This document shows positions 1 through 5,672 of a stretch of DNA of 13,020 nucleotides, in pieces. Position numbers and translations under genes: made by a program. Under the pieces are notes generated by a model. It had not been told where the DNA came from, did no database searches, and saw only the letters and a program-made list of their open reading frames with translations. The DNA is from Candidatus Ryanbacteria bacterium RIFCSPLOWO2_12_FULL_47_9c (lineage in GTDB: Bacteria; Patescibacteriota; Minisyncoccia; Ryanbacterales; GWA2-47-10b), in assembly GCA_001821795.1 (NCBI GenBank), contig MHOB01000052.1:13296-26315 (forward strand). The letters are read 5' to 3'. The stretch's first letter is position 1. Each line of letters opens with the position of its first letter.

Positions 1-963
1 GACCGAAATGGTAACACACTTGAGGAAGAACGCGTCTCATCGGAGCGCGTAATTGACGCAAACATCGCAAATATGATTAACAACATTCTCTCAGACAACG
101 AGGCGCGGACACCCATGTTTGGACCTCGATCATCACTCTATTTTGAGGGATATGATGTCGCCGCGAAAACCGGAACTACAAACGACTATCATGACGCGTG
201 GACAGTAGGATACACGCCAAATATTGTTGTGGGGGCGTGGGCGGGAAACAACAACAACACGCCCATGAAAGAAAACATCGCAGGAATTACTATTTCCCCT
301 CTCTGGAGGGAATTCATGCTCCACGCGCTTGGCAAACTTGGGAAAGAGTCGTTTACAGAACCGCAATTGCCCAGTCCGCAAAAACCCGTCTTGCGCGGCG
401 TATGGCAAGGTTCTCGATCATACTTTATTGATACAAACTCGGGAAAACTCGCAACAGAATATACGCCGGGGAAATACCGCCAGGAACGCGTCATGCGTGA
501 GATCCACTCAATTCTCTATTGGGTATCAAAGGAAGATCCGGATGGTAAAATTCCTGAACACCCGGAAAGTGATCCGCAGTTTGAACTCTGGGAAGAGCCA
601 GTCAGAAGGTGGGCACTAAAACAAAATATTATCGATGAAAATTCCACAATTCCAATTGTGGAACACGACACCTCGCATTCCCCAGAAAACTGGCCAACGA
701 TTGAGTGGAGTGCCGCGGAACGCGACACAGTATTTAAACAAGGGGATGCAATTGTATTCCATCCGCGCATTACCGGCAAAAATCTAATTACGGCTGTAGA
801 AATCTTTGTTGATTCGGAATTTATAAAATCCGAAATCGGGTCAGTAAATACTATCGCCCTTGGCACAATAAACCCGGGGCGCCACACACTTACACTTAAG
901 GTTTACGACTCTATCGGAAATAAACAAGAGGCAGAACTTTTATTTACCGCTGCGGGCCTTTGA
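1..963 (+). CDS. Class A penicillin-binding protein, C-terminal part (5' end outside window)
   Basis: This is the 3' end of a peptidoglycan synthase. The reading frame is open from base 1, so the true start lies upstream; 320 residues are visible. The KTG motif of the penicillin-binding transpeptidase fold is in AAKTGTTNDYHDAWTVGYTP (KTG at visible residues 56-58, bases 166-174), followed by the usual VVGAWAGN strand. The SxxK and SxN motifs and any glycosyltransferase domain would be upstream. After the transpeptidase come a linker with a Trp/Glu/Pro-rich stretch (about 165-215) and a beta-rich C-terminal domain (about 225-318) that looks Ig-like, with the NPGRHTLTLKVYDSIGN signature seen in such domains. 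The PBP1a/PBP1c-like assignment is from family knowledge. It converges with the dciA-like gene and overlaps its 3' end by 20 nt; no terminator hairpin is evident. Confidence 0.9.
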   Translation, partial: DRNGNTLEEERVSSERVIDANIANMINNILSDNEARTPMFGPRSSLYFEGYDVAAKTGTTNDYHDAWTVGYTPNIVVGAWAGNNNNTPMKENIAGITISPLWREFMLHALGKLGKESFTEPQLPSPQKPVLRGVWQGSRSYFIDTNSGKLATEYTPGKYRQERVMREIHSILYWVSKEDPDGKIPEHPESDPQFELWEEPVRRWALKQNIIDENSTIPIVEHDTSHSPENWPTIEWSAAERDTVFKQGDAIVFHPRITGKNLITAVEIFVDSEFIKSEIGSVNTIALGTINPGRHTLTLKVYDSIGNKQEAELLFTAAGL

Positions 964-1240
964 ATATAATATCCCTTACCGAAATTGTTGGGTTTTTTGC
1001 TGTTATGTCCTGTAAAATCTTTGACCTCAAAATAAATATTCTTTGTTTTATGGCCGGAGAGGACGAAGAAACAACCACAACTCTACCCCTCATGGAAAGA
1101 GAATAATCTGTAAACGGCAAAAGCGCTGTGCTGAAAGCGCTTTCGATGAGACGAACGACATGTTGGTCAGCCAAAAAATTGTGCTTATCTAAGCGTTCAA
1201 ACGCACTGGGAAGAAGCGAGCCCAACGGTACAAAACTCAT
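944..1240 (-). CDS. DUF721/DciA-like protein, probable replicative helicase loader
   Basis: This 98-residue protein resembles the DUF721 family, whose member DciA loads the replicative helicase DnaB in many bacteria. The match is mainly in the C-terminal half: a hydrophobic strand RVVVVSSSSPAIKQRIFILR (52-71), then a helix ending in a predicted strand VRDIIFKG (88-95). This strand - Ser-rich turn - helix - 'v.di.f' order is typical of the DciA KH-like domain. The protein is short for the family and has no visible zinc ribbon. The ATG overlaps the dnaN stop in an ATGA junction (1237-1240), indicating translational coupling to the clamp gene. In many bacteria recF lies between dnaN and the DUF721 gene; it is absent here. 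The family assignment is by eye from a short, divergent sequence, so it is probable rather than certain. Confidence 0.68.
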   Translation of the reverse strand: MSFVPLGSLLPSAFERLDKHNFLADQHVVRLIESAFSTALLPFTDYSLSMRGRVVVVSSSSPAIKQRIFILRSKILQDITAKNPTISVRDIIFKGPQR

Positions 1241-2352
1241 GTGTTTCCCCTCATGGGCATAACAACATAAAATGAGTGTTCTTCTTTCGGAACACGAATA
1301 AGAAGCGGGCTTGCCTCGCCGCTGAACCCGAAAAATATATTCTCACCCCCGAACGACTCAACACCGTCAAGAAGATAATGGTAATTAAACACAACCGCAA
1401 GCGATTCTCCTTGAATCTCGGTTTTCAAACTTGTTTTGTAGGTGCCGAGGTTATTTTTGCTCTCCATCATACATTCGCTTTGTTTTGGGGAAAGTTGAAG
1501 AGATATCCCCTGAAGCTTGTCAGTAAATATACTTGCGCGTTTTATATTTCTTTCGATTTCTTTTTTCTTTATGGTCATTTGAGTTGTGAATTTCTTGGGG
1601 ATAATTGGTTGATATTGTGGAAATACGCCCTCGGTGAGGCGCGAATAGAGAACTATATCGGAGTAAACGACTTTGATTTCCCCCTTTCCGATAAAAAATT
1701 TGATGTCTTTTTCTTCTCCGTACTCGAAAATACGAATGATTTCTTCGCAGGTCCGAACTGGGACAAGAAAAGACTCGGTGGAAAGTTTTTTAGAAATCGC
1801 CGTTGGTTTTATTTTTTGCTCGGCAAGTCGAAAACTATCCGTCGCAGCAATTGTTATAAACTCCCGCTCACATAGGAAATAAACGCTGGCGAGCTCCGGT
1901 TTAACACTACTTCTCGCCGCCGCAATAAGACTGCGCTGGAGCACCCCCAACATATCCTCTTTTTGCGCAGAAATGCAGTAGAGCTCTTTTACATCAGGAA
2001 ACGGGGGGAAGTCTTCTTGCGAATATCCTTTAAACACCACCTCCTCTGCTCCCGATGAAACAACCAGATCAACGTCGCGTGATTCAAGGGTTATTTTTTC
2101 GTTTTTGGAAAGTGTCGCAATAAATGCAAGGAGGGGGCGAGCTGGGATCACAACCGCGCCGCTCTCTTGTATGGTTCCACGCACAATGGCTTGAATTCCA
2201 ATTTCAAGATTTGTTCCAATAATTTTTACCGTACTGCCTTCCGTTGAGATAAAAAAAGAACCGAGTATGGGAATGGTAGTGTCTTTCCCGGTTGCTCGTT
2301 CCACATAAGAAAGCGCCTTTTTAAAATTTTCTGAAATAACAGAACACTTCAC
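1237..2352 (-). CDS. dnaN: DNA polymerase III sliding clamp (beta subunit)
   Basis: This is the ring-shaped clamp that tethers the replicative polymerase and other enzymes to DNA. It has 371 residues, the normal family length for three tandem clamp domains (roughly 1-122, 123-245, 246-371). Recognisable blocks are the N-terminal helix followed by TTIPILGSFFI (25-35), a PARPLLAFIATL helix near 70, EDFPPFPD near 112-119, and the C-terminal YVVMPMRGNT, which matches the nearly invariant 'Y.iMPmr' ending. The start is GTG at 2352; there is no in-frame ATG that keeps the first beta strand. No Shine-Dalgarno site precedes it, and a -10-like hexamer ends 7 nt before the GTG. It lies 168 bp downstream of dnaA on the same strand and is coupled to the dciA-like gene by an ATGA overlap. 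Confidence 0.96.
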   Translation of the reverse strand: MKCSVISENFKKALSYVERATGKDTTIPILGSFFISTEGSTVKIIGTNLEIGIQAIVRGTIQESGAVVIPARPLLAFIATLSKNEKITLESRDVDLVVSSGAEEVVFKGYSQEDFPPFPDVKELYCISAQKEDMLGVLQRSLIAAARSSVKPELASVYFLCEREFITIAATDSFRLAEQKIKPTAISKKLSTESFLVPVRTCEEIIRIFEYGEEKDIKFFIGKGEIKVVYSDIVLYSRLTEGVFPQYQPIIPKKFTTQMTIKKKEIERNIKRASIFTDKLQGISLQLSPKQSECMMESKNNLGTYKTSLKTEIQGESLAVVFNYHYLLDGVESFGGENIFFGFSGEASPLLIRVPKEEHSFYVVMPMRGNT

Positions 2353-2359
2353 AGGTAGT

Positions 2360-2388
2360 ATAATAACTAGTTTTTTTATTTATCTAAA
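2360..2388 (-). promoter_or_regulatory. Predicted dnaN promoter
   Basis: On the minus strand a TATTAT -10 hexamer (2360-2365) is preceded, with a 17-nt spacer, by TTTAGA (2383-2388), a four-of-six match to TTGACA. The hexamer ends 7 nt before the dnaN GTG, so transcription would begin at or next to the start codon. An overlapping TATACT (2357-2362) is an alternative -10. The region is very AT-rich, so chance matches are likely and confidence is moderate. Confidence 0.45.
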
Positions 2389-2415
2389 TCTATTGTTATT
2401 ATTATATTGTTGATA

Positions 2416-2424
2416 TGTGTATAA
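2416..2424 (-). promoter_or_regulatory. DnaA box 1 (perfect consensus)
   Basis: The minus strand reads TTATACACA, an exact match to TTATNCACA, the binding site of the DnaA initiator. It borders the AT-rich stretch 2357-2415, which is where a box next to the unwinding element would be expected. Confidence 0.75.
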
Positions 2425-2478
2425 GGACATTTTCTTGTTTTTTAAGTGGGTAAGTTACCGTCTTTTTTTCTAATACAC

Positions 2479-2487
2479 TGTGAATAA
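2479..2487 (-). promoter_or_regulatory. DnaA box 2 (perfect consensus)
   Basis: The minus strand reads TTATTCACA, an exact match to TTATNCACA. It has the same orientation as box 1, with 63 bp start to start (close to six helical turns), so bound DnaA molecules could lie on the same face of the DNA. Confidence 0.72.
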
Positions 2488-2520
2488 TATTGTACGGGGC
2501 GTTCCTAAAAATAACTTATT

Positions 2521-3885
2521 TTAACTTTCATAAAGTTTTGTGCGGATTTGCTTCATTTCTTCCACAAGTTTTGGGTCTTGTTTCAACTCCCGTGAAATTT
2601 TGTCGTATGCATGGAGAGCGGTTGTGTGGTCTCGCCCACCGAGTTTTTGACCTATAAATGGATACGATCCATGGTAGTCTTCTCTTAGAAGATACATTGC
2701 AATCTGACGTGGTTTTACTACCTCACGGCGCCGCGAACGTTCAAAAAGGCCGGCTTCGCCAAGATCGTAAAACTCTGAAACTGTCTTGATAATCTGGTTT
2801 ATGGTGACAATTTTCTTACTACTCGATGTAATTTGTTCGATTGCAACTTTTACCTCATCAAGTACCAGTGGCCTTCCCTTAAGTTTTGATTTTGCGATGA
2901 CGAGATTAATAGCACCCTCCAGTTCACGAATATTCCTTTGAATGGTCGAGGCAATATATTCGGCGACTTCTTCAGAAAAAGAATATTCTTTTTGCGCACC
3001 CTTCAGTTTTAGTATCGCGAGGCGCGCTTCATACTCTGGTTCGCTAATATCTGCAGTAAGCCCCGCCTCGAGCCGCGAGCGGAGACGCTCATTAAAACTT
3101 GGTATTGCCTGTGGAGGTTTATCGGAGGAAAAAACAAATTGTTTTCCACGTTCGTAGAGTGAGTTGAACGTGTGGAAAAACTCCTCCTCACTTTTTGCCT
3201 TACCAGCGAGGAATTGGACATCATCAATGATAAGCACATCGACATTTCGATATTTTTCTTTAAACGCGTAGAGCGGTTCCCTATTTTGGATGATGGAAAT
3301 AAGTTCGTTTACATATCGTTCCGATGTTATGTAGAGAACTTTGTACTCCGGATGATCTTTCTTTATTTGATTACCAATTGCGTGGAGTAGATGTGTTTTT
3401 CCAAGACCGACGCCACCATAAACAAAGAATGGATTATAAAGCATCCCAAGATTTTTTGTAATTGAAACGGCTGCAGCATGCGCAAATTCGTTGAAGGATC
3501 CGATAATGAAGTTTTCCAACGTGTACTTTGGGTTGAGATTTGTGTCCCGATCGATTGAAAATTCTTTAAATTCGAGTTGTTCATCGGTTTGCTCCACTCG
3601 ATCAACCCCTTTCTTTACTTGCGCTATTTGCGTTTGTTCGCCTGCTGTAACCGCATATGTTGCATTTCTAATGTCTGGCGCATTTGCTCGGAGGCATTTT
3701 ATGATTTGTTTATGAAATTTCTTTTCAAGCCATTCTTTTGCAAAGGCATTTGGGACGGCAATAACTGCGATTCCCCCCTCAACGTTTTGGATAGCTGTAT
3801 GCTTAAACCATGTGGCAAAATTTGCGCGGGAAATTTCAAATTCTATCTCTCCAAGCACCGATTGCCACAAGTCGTCATGGTTCAT
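2521..3885 (-). CDS. dnaA: Chromosomal replication initiator DnaA
   Basis: This AAA+ ATPase binds DnaA boxes, melts the origin and recruits the helicase. All four domains are visible: domain I with SRANFATWF (near 21-29), a variable linker (about 80-115), the AAA+ core, and the DNA-binding domain IV. In the core, Walker A is GGVGLGKTHLLHAIGN, Walker B is VDVLIIDDVQFL, sensor I is in FVFSSDKPP, the arginine-finger region is LRSRLEAGL, and sensor II is NIRELEGAI. Domain IV carries the DnaA signature LGGRDHTTALHAYDKI. It has 454 residues from the ATG at 3885, a normal length. An in-frame GTG at 3891 would add two residues. The ATG is preferred because a good promoter places transcription start at this codon and there is no Shine-Dalgarno sequence. 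It is divergent from rpmH. Confidence 0.97.
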   Translation of the reverse strand: MNHDDLWQSVLGEIEFEISRANFATWFKHTAIQNVEGGIAVIAVPNAFAKEWLEKKFHKQIIKCLRANAPDIRNATYAVTAGEQTQIAQVKKGVDRVEQTDEQLEFKEFSIDRDTNLNPKYTLENFIIGSFNEFAHAAAVSITKNLGMLYNPFFVYGGVGLGKTHLLHAIGNQIKKDHPEYKVLYITSERYVNELISIIQNREPLYAFKEKYRNVDVLIIDDVQFLAGKAKSEEEFFHTFNSLYERGKQFVFSSDKPPQAIPSFNERLRSRLEAGLTADISEPEYEARLAILKLKGAQKEYSFSEEVAEYIASTIQRNIRELEGAINLVIAKSKLKGRPLVLDEVKVAIEQITSSSKKIVTINQIIKTVSEFYDLGEAGLFERSRRREVVKPRQIAMYLLREDYHGSYPFIGQKLGGRDHTTALHAYDKISRELKQDPKLVEEMKQIRTKLYES

Positions 3886-3892
3886 ATACACT

Positions 3893-3921
3893 ACTATAAA
3901 GAGTCAAGTATCTTTTTCCAA
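3893..3921 (-). promoter_or_regulatory. Predicted dnaA promoter, apparently leaderless
   Basis: The minus strand has TTGGAA (3916-3921), a 17-nt spacer and TATAGT (3893-3898): four of six and five of six matches to the sigma-70 consensus at the optimal spacing. The -10 ends 7 nt before the dnaA ATG at 3885, so the expected start of transcription is at, or one base before, the start codon. Confidence 0.6.
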
Positions 3922-3963
3922 TATTGAAAAAAGTAGCCCACCATGTTCTAATTGTTTATAACC

Positions 3964-3983
3964 TGTGCACGAGGTGTGCATAC
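3964..3983. repeat. Paired TGTGCA half-sites in the dnaA-rpmH divergent region
   Basis: TGTGCA occurs at 3964-3969 and 3975-3980, with an 11-bp period, about one helical turn. The second extends to TGTGCATAC, one mismatch from the reverse complement of the DnaA box consensus (TGTGNATAA). It lies between the dnaA and rpmH promoters, so it could be an autoregulatory DnaA site or the operator of another regulator. This is inferred from position only. Confidence 0.35.
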
Positions 3984-4004
3984 CGAAAAAGTCCAAAAAT
4001 AAGC

Positions 4005-4010
4005 TATACT
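4005..4010 (+). promoter_or_regulatory. Predicted rpmH -10 hexamer, apparently leaderless
   Basis: TATACT matches the TATAAT -10 consensus at five of six positions and ends 7 nt before the rpmH ATG at 4018. No convincing -35 hexamer lies 16-18 nt upstream, so the promoter may rely on another contact or an activator. No Shine-Dalgarno sequence precedes rpmH, which fits a leaderless message for the rpmH-rnpA-yidC-khpB operon. Confidence 0.5.
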
Positions 4011-4017
4011 AAGCCCT

Positions 4018-4152
4018 ATGTCTATTACCTATCAACCAAAAAAGAAAAAGAGAAAACGAACCCATGGTTTTCTAAAGCGGAAACACACGAGCGGAGGAAG
4101 AAAGATTCTTTTCCGGAGGCGGGTAAAGGGGCGGAAACGACTCGCCGTGTAG
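4018..4152 (+). CDS. rpmH: Ribosomal protein bL34
   Basis: This 44-residue, very basic protein is a structural part of the large ribosomal subunit. The sequence begins MSITYQPKKKKRKRTHGFLK and continues with RKHTSGGRKILFRRRVKGRK before the end RLAV. This matches the family pattern TYQPkkrKRkrtHGFl.R......GR.vl.rRR.KGR.rL almost residue for residue and at full length. It is easy to miss because of its size and because a longer unrelated frame (3924-4175) covers it. It is the first gene of the plus-strand operon; its TAG stop is 9 nt before the rnpA ATG. The rpmH-rnpA pair divergent from dnaA is an ancient arrangement in bacteria. Confidence 0.97.
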   Translation: MSITYQPKKKKRKRTHGFLKRKHTSGGRKILFRRRVKGRKRLAV

Positions 4153-4161
4153 TTGAGAAAT

Positions 4162-4491
4162 ATGTTTCCGCGTAGGTTTCGTATTCGGCGCGAGCGGGAA
4201 ATACGGGATGTTTTCCAAAAAGCAAAAAAATACAACACACCGCCCGTTACTTTGTGGGTTGTATGGAAAAATACCGGACCGCTTCGGGTTGCTGTCCTCT
4301 GTTCCCGGAAGGTTGATAAGCGGGCGGTTGTGCGCAACAAAGTAAAACGGCGAATTCGAGAGGCGCTCCGGGCGATAGGAAAAGTCCACGCGCTCCACGC
4401 GGAAATCATTGTAAGCGCGAAAAGCACAGCAAAAACTGTTCCCACAAGCGAGTTTAAGGAAATTATTTTACATGTCCTCAATCTTTCATAA
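4162..4491 (+). CDS. rnpA: Ribonuclease P protein component
   Basis: This is the small basic protein that helps the RNase P RNA bind and process the 5' leader of precursor tRNAs. It has 109 residues from the ATG at 4162. The N-terminus MFPRRFRIRREREIRDVF matches the usual 'MLPKknRLrrrkdF..vf' opening, which favours this ATG over an in-frame TTG at 4153 that directly abuts the rpmH stop. The family signature RNKVKRRIREALR is at 58-70, and the central strand LRVAVLCSRKV is also typical. The usual Gly in the 'vsrKvG.AV.RN' motif is Asp here (KVDKRAVVRN). Neither start has a Shine-Dalgarno site, so translation is probably coupled to rpmH. The last 20 nt overlap the start of yidC. Confidence 0.94.
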   Translation: MFPRRFRIRREREIRDVFQKAKKYNTPPVTLWVVWKNTGPLRVAVLCSRKVDKRAVVRNKVKRRIREALRAIGKVHALHAEIIVSAKSTAKTVPTSEFKEIILHVLNLS

Positions 4492-5215
4492 CTTATTCTA
4501 CCGGCCAATATTGAACGCACTCGGAGTTTTTATTGTGTTTTTGCCGGGAAGTAGTTTTGGTTCGGCAATTATTTTATTGACTATTGCTATAAATATTCTC
4601 CTTCTTCCTCTTACTCATCGCATGAAACGCTCTCAGCAGAAAATGAATGAGATACAGCCGCACCTTGAACGCATCAAGCAGCAGTATAAAGACAGCAAAG
4701 AAGAACAGGCACGGCGCACGCTCGAGCTCTACCGCCAACACAACATTAATCCTTTTTCCGGGTTTTTATTGCTTTTTGTACAGATTCCTTTGTTCATCGC
4801 TCTTTTTCGAGTGCTTCAGGCAAGCAACGAATCTTTTAGGTCGGATCTTTATCCAATCCTCCCCAATGTTCCACCGCTCGACCCGCTCTTTCTCGGTTTT
4901 ATTAATCTTGCAGCTCCGAATATTTTCCTCGCGATTATTGCGGGGGTTACACAATTTATTCAGGGAAAGTTGCTCGTTCCACCGGCGTCGTCCGTGTCAA
5001 AAGAGAAAGAGAACGATTTCCAGCAGATTATGCAGAAACAAATGCGATATGTCATGCCGGTTTTTATTTTAATTCTCGGCATGCAACTTCCGTCGGCGCT
5101 TTCACTTTACTGGACGACACTTAGCATTTTTGGTATAGTGCACGAAGGGATTGTGCGACATAGAGCACGCGCAATTTCCCGGTCTCATGGAGAACATACG
5201 GGCGATAGAAAATAA
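4472..5215 (+). CDS. yidC: Membrane protein insertase YidC/Oxa1 family
   Basis: This protein inserts and folds proteins in the cytoplasmic membrane, alone or with SecYEG. It has 247 residues and only the conserved five-helix Oxa1 core; the large extracytoplasmic domain of proteobacterial YidC is absent, as in Gram-positive homologues. Visible parts are a first membrane segment (about 11-46) ending in LLLPLTHRM, the cytoplasmic coiled hairpin with NEIQPHLERIKQQYK and LYRQHNINPF (about 55-95), then segments near 97-115, 150-165 and 191-226, with LPSALSLYWTTLSIFG matching the family's last helix. The groove arginine five residues before the conserved Pro of the first segment is Asn41 here (aat at 4592-4594). 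A weak AAGGA lies about 11 nt before the ATG. It overlaps rnpA by 20 nt and khpB by 29 nt, so the operon is tightly coupled. Confidence 0.95.
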   Translation: MSSIFHNLFYRPILNALGVFIVFLPGSSFGSAIILLTIAINILLLPLTHRMKRSQQKMNEIQPHLERIKQQYKDSKEEQARRTLELYRQHNINPFSGFLLLFVQIPLFIALFRVLQASNESFRSDLYPILPNVPPLDPLFLGFINLAAPNIFLAIIAGVTQFIQGKLLVPPASSVSKEKENDFQQIMQKQMRYVMPVFILILGMQLPSALSLYWTTLSIFGIVHEGIVRHRARAISRSHGEHTGDRK

Positions 5216-5672
5216 AAACAGCGAGATTCTTGAATGTATTAAAGAATTTCTAGGTCAGATGGATGTTGAGGCAAGCGTGGAGGAGGGAGTCATCGGCGAT
5301 TCGACCGCGTTCCTTGTTCATACCAGCGATGCCGGGCTTCTTATTGGGGAGGATGGCGCAAATCTTTACGCTCTCAATTATCTTTTACGCAAGATTATTG
5401 AAAGAAAACTTGAATCTGACGACCATTCGCAGTTTATGATTGATGTCAACGACTATCAACGTCGCCGATTTGATGAACTTAAAGATAAAGCGCGGATGGG
5501 TGCACAGCGCGTCCGTTATTTTAAAAAAGAAGTCACACTTGAGCCCATGAGCGCTTTTGAGCGTAGAATTGTTCACTTGGCGCTTCAAGAATACCCTGAT
5601 ATCGTTACCGAATCTATTGGAGAGGGAGCGGAACGGCGCGTGGTTATTCAGCTTTCGTCTCTTGATCGGTAA
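5187..5672 (+). CDS. khpB: KH/R3H RNA-binding protein KhpB (Jag)
   Basis: This is a single-stranded nucleic-acid-binding protein that normally follows yidC; relatives (Jag, KhpB, EloR) bind RNA and affect cell elongation and division. It has 161 residues from the ATG at 5187. The order is a short helical N-terminus, a KH domain whose GxxG loop is GEDG (54-57) within LLIGEDGANLYALNYLLRKI, and an R3H domain with MSAFERRIVHLALQE (R126-x3-H130) and the closing TESIGEGAERRVVIQL. The separate Jag_N domain is missing, as in the shorter members. An in-frame TTG at 5151 would add 12 residues inside yidC; the ATG is preferred because the added residues look like no family N-terminus. It overlaps yidC by 29 nt and its 3' end converges with the beta-propeller gene, overlapping it by 29 nt. 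Confidence 0.93.
   Translation: MENIRAIENKNSEILECIKEFLGQMDVEASVEEGVIGDSTAFLVHTSDAGLLIGEDGANLYALNYLLRKIIERKLESDDHSQFMIDVNDYQRRRFDELKDKARMGAQRVRYFKKEVTLEPMSAFERRIVHLALQEYPDIVTESIGEGAERRVVIQLSSLDR

Larger units (their letters stand above)
2353..2520. other. oriC: Candidate chromosomal replication origin (oriC), dnaA-dnaN intergenic region
   Basis: This 168-bp spacer has three properties expected of an origin. It lies between dnaA and dnaN, a common oriC position. It holds two perfect TTATNCACA DnaA boxes in the same orientation (2416-2424 and 2479-2487). Directly beside the first box, bases 2357-2415 contain only 8 G/C in 59, about 14%, a good candidate for the DNA unwinding element. Two boxes is few, and the divergent dnaA-rpmH region could contribute. 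The dnaN promoter overlaps the AT-rich stretch. Origin function is inferred from context and motifs; a cumulative GC-skew plot of the whole genome would settle it. Confidence 0.7.

Noticed and set aside
1276..1875. 199-codon plus-strand open frame
   Set aside because: It lies wholly antisense to dnaN, has no recognisable domain and is rich in Phe/Lys from reading the clamp gene backwards.
3924..4175. 83-codon plus-strand frame covering rpmH
   Set aside because: The L34 sequence is unmistakable in another frame at 4018-4152, and this frame also runs through the promoter region.
4032..4520. 162-codon minus-strand frame opposite rpmH, rnpA and yidC
   Set aside because: Arg/Phe/Ser-rich antisense shadow of three well-recognised genes.
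5151..5186. TTG-initiated longer khpB
   Set aside because: The extra 12 residues come from the yidC 3' end in another frame and match no family N-terminus; the ATG at 5187 gives a normal protein.
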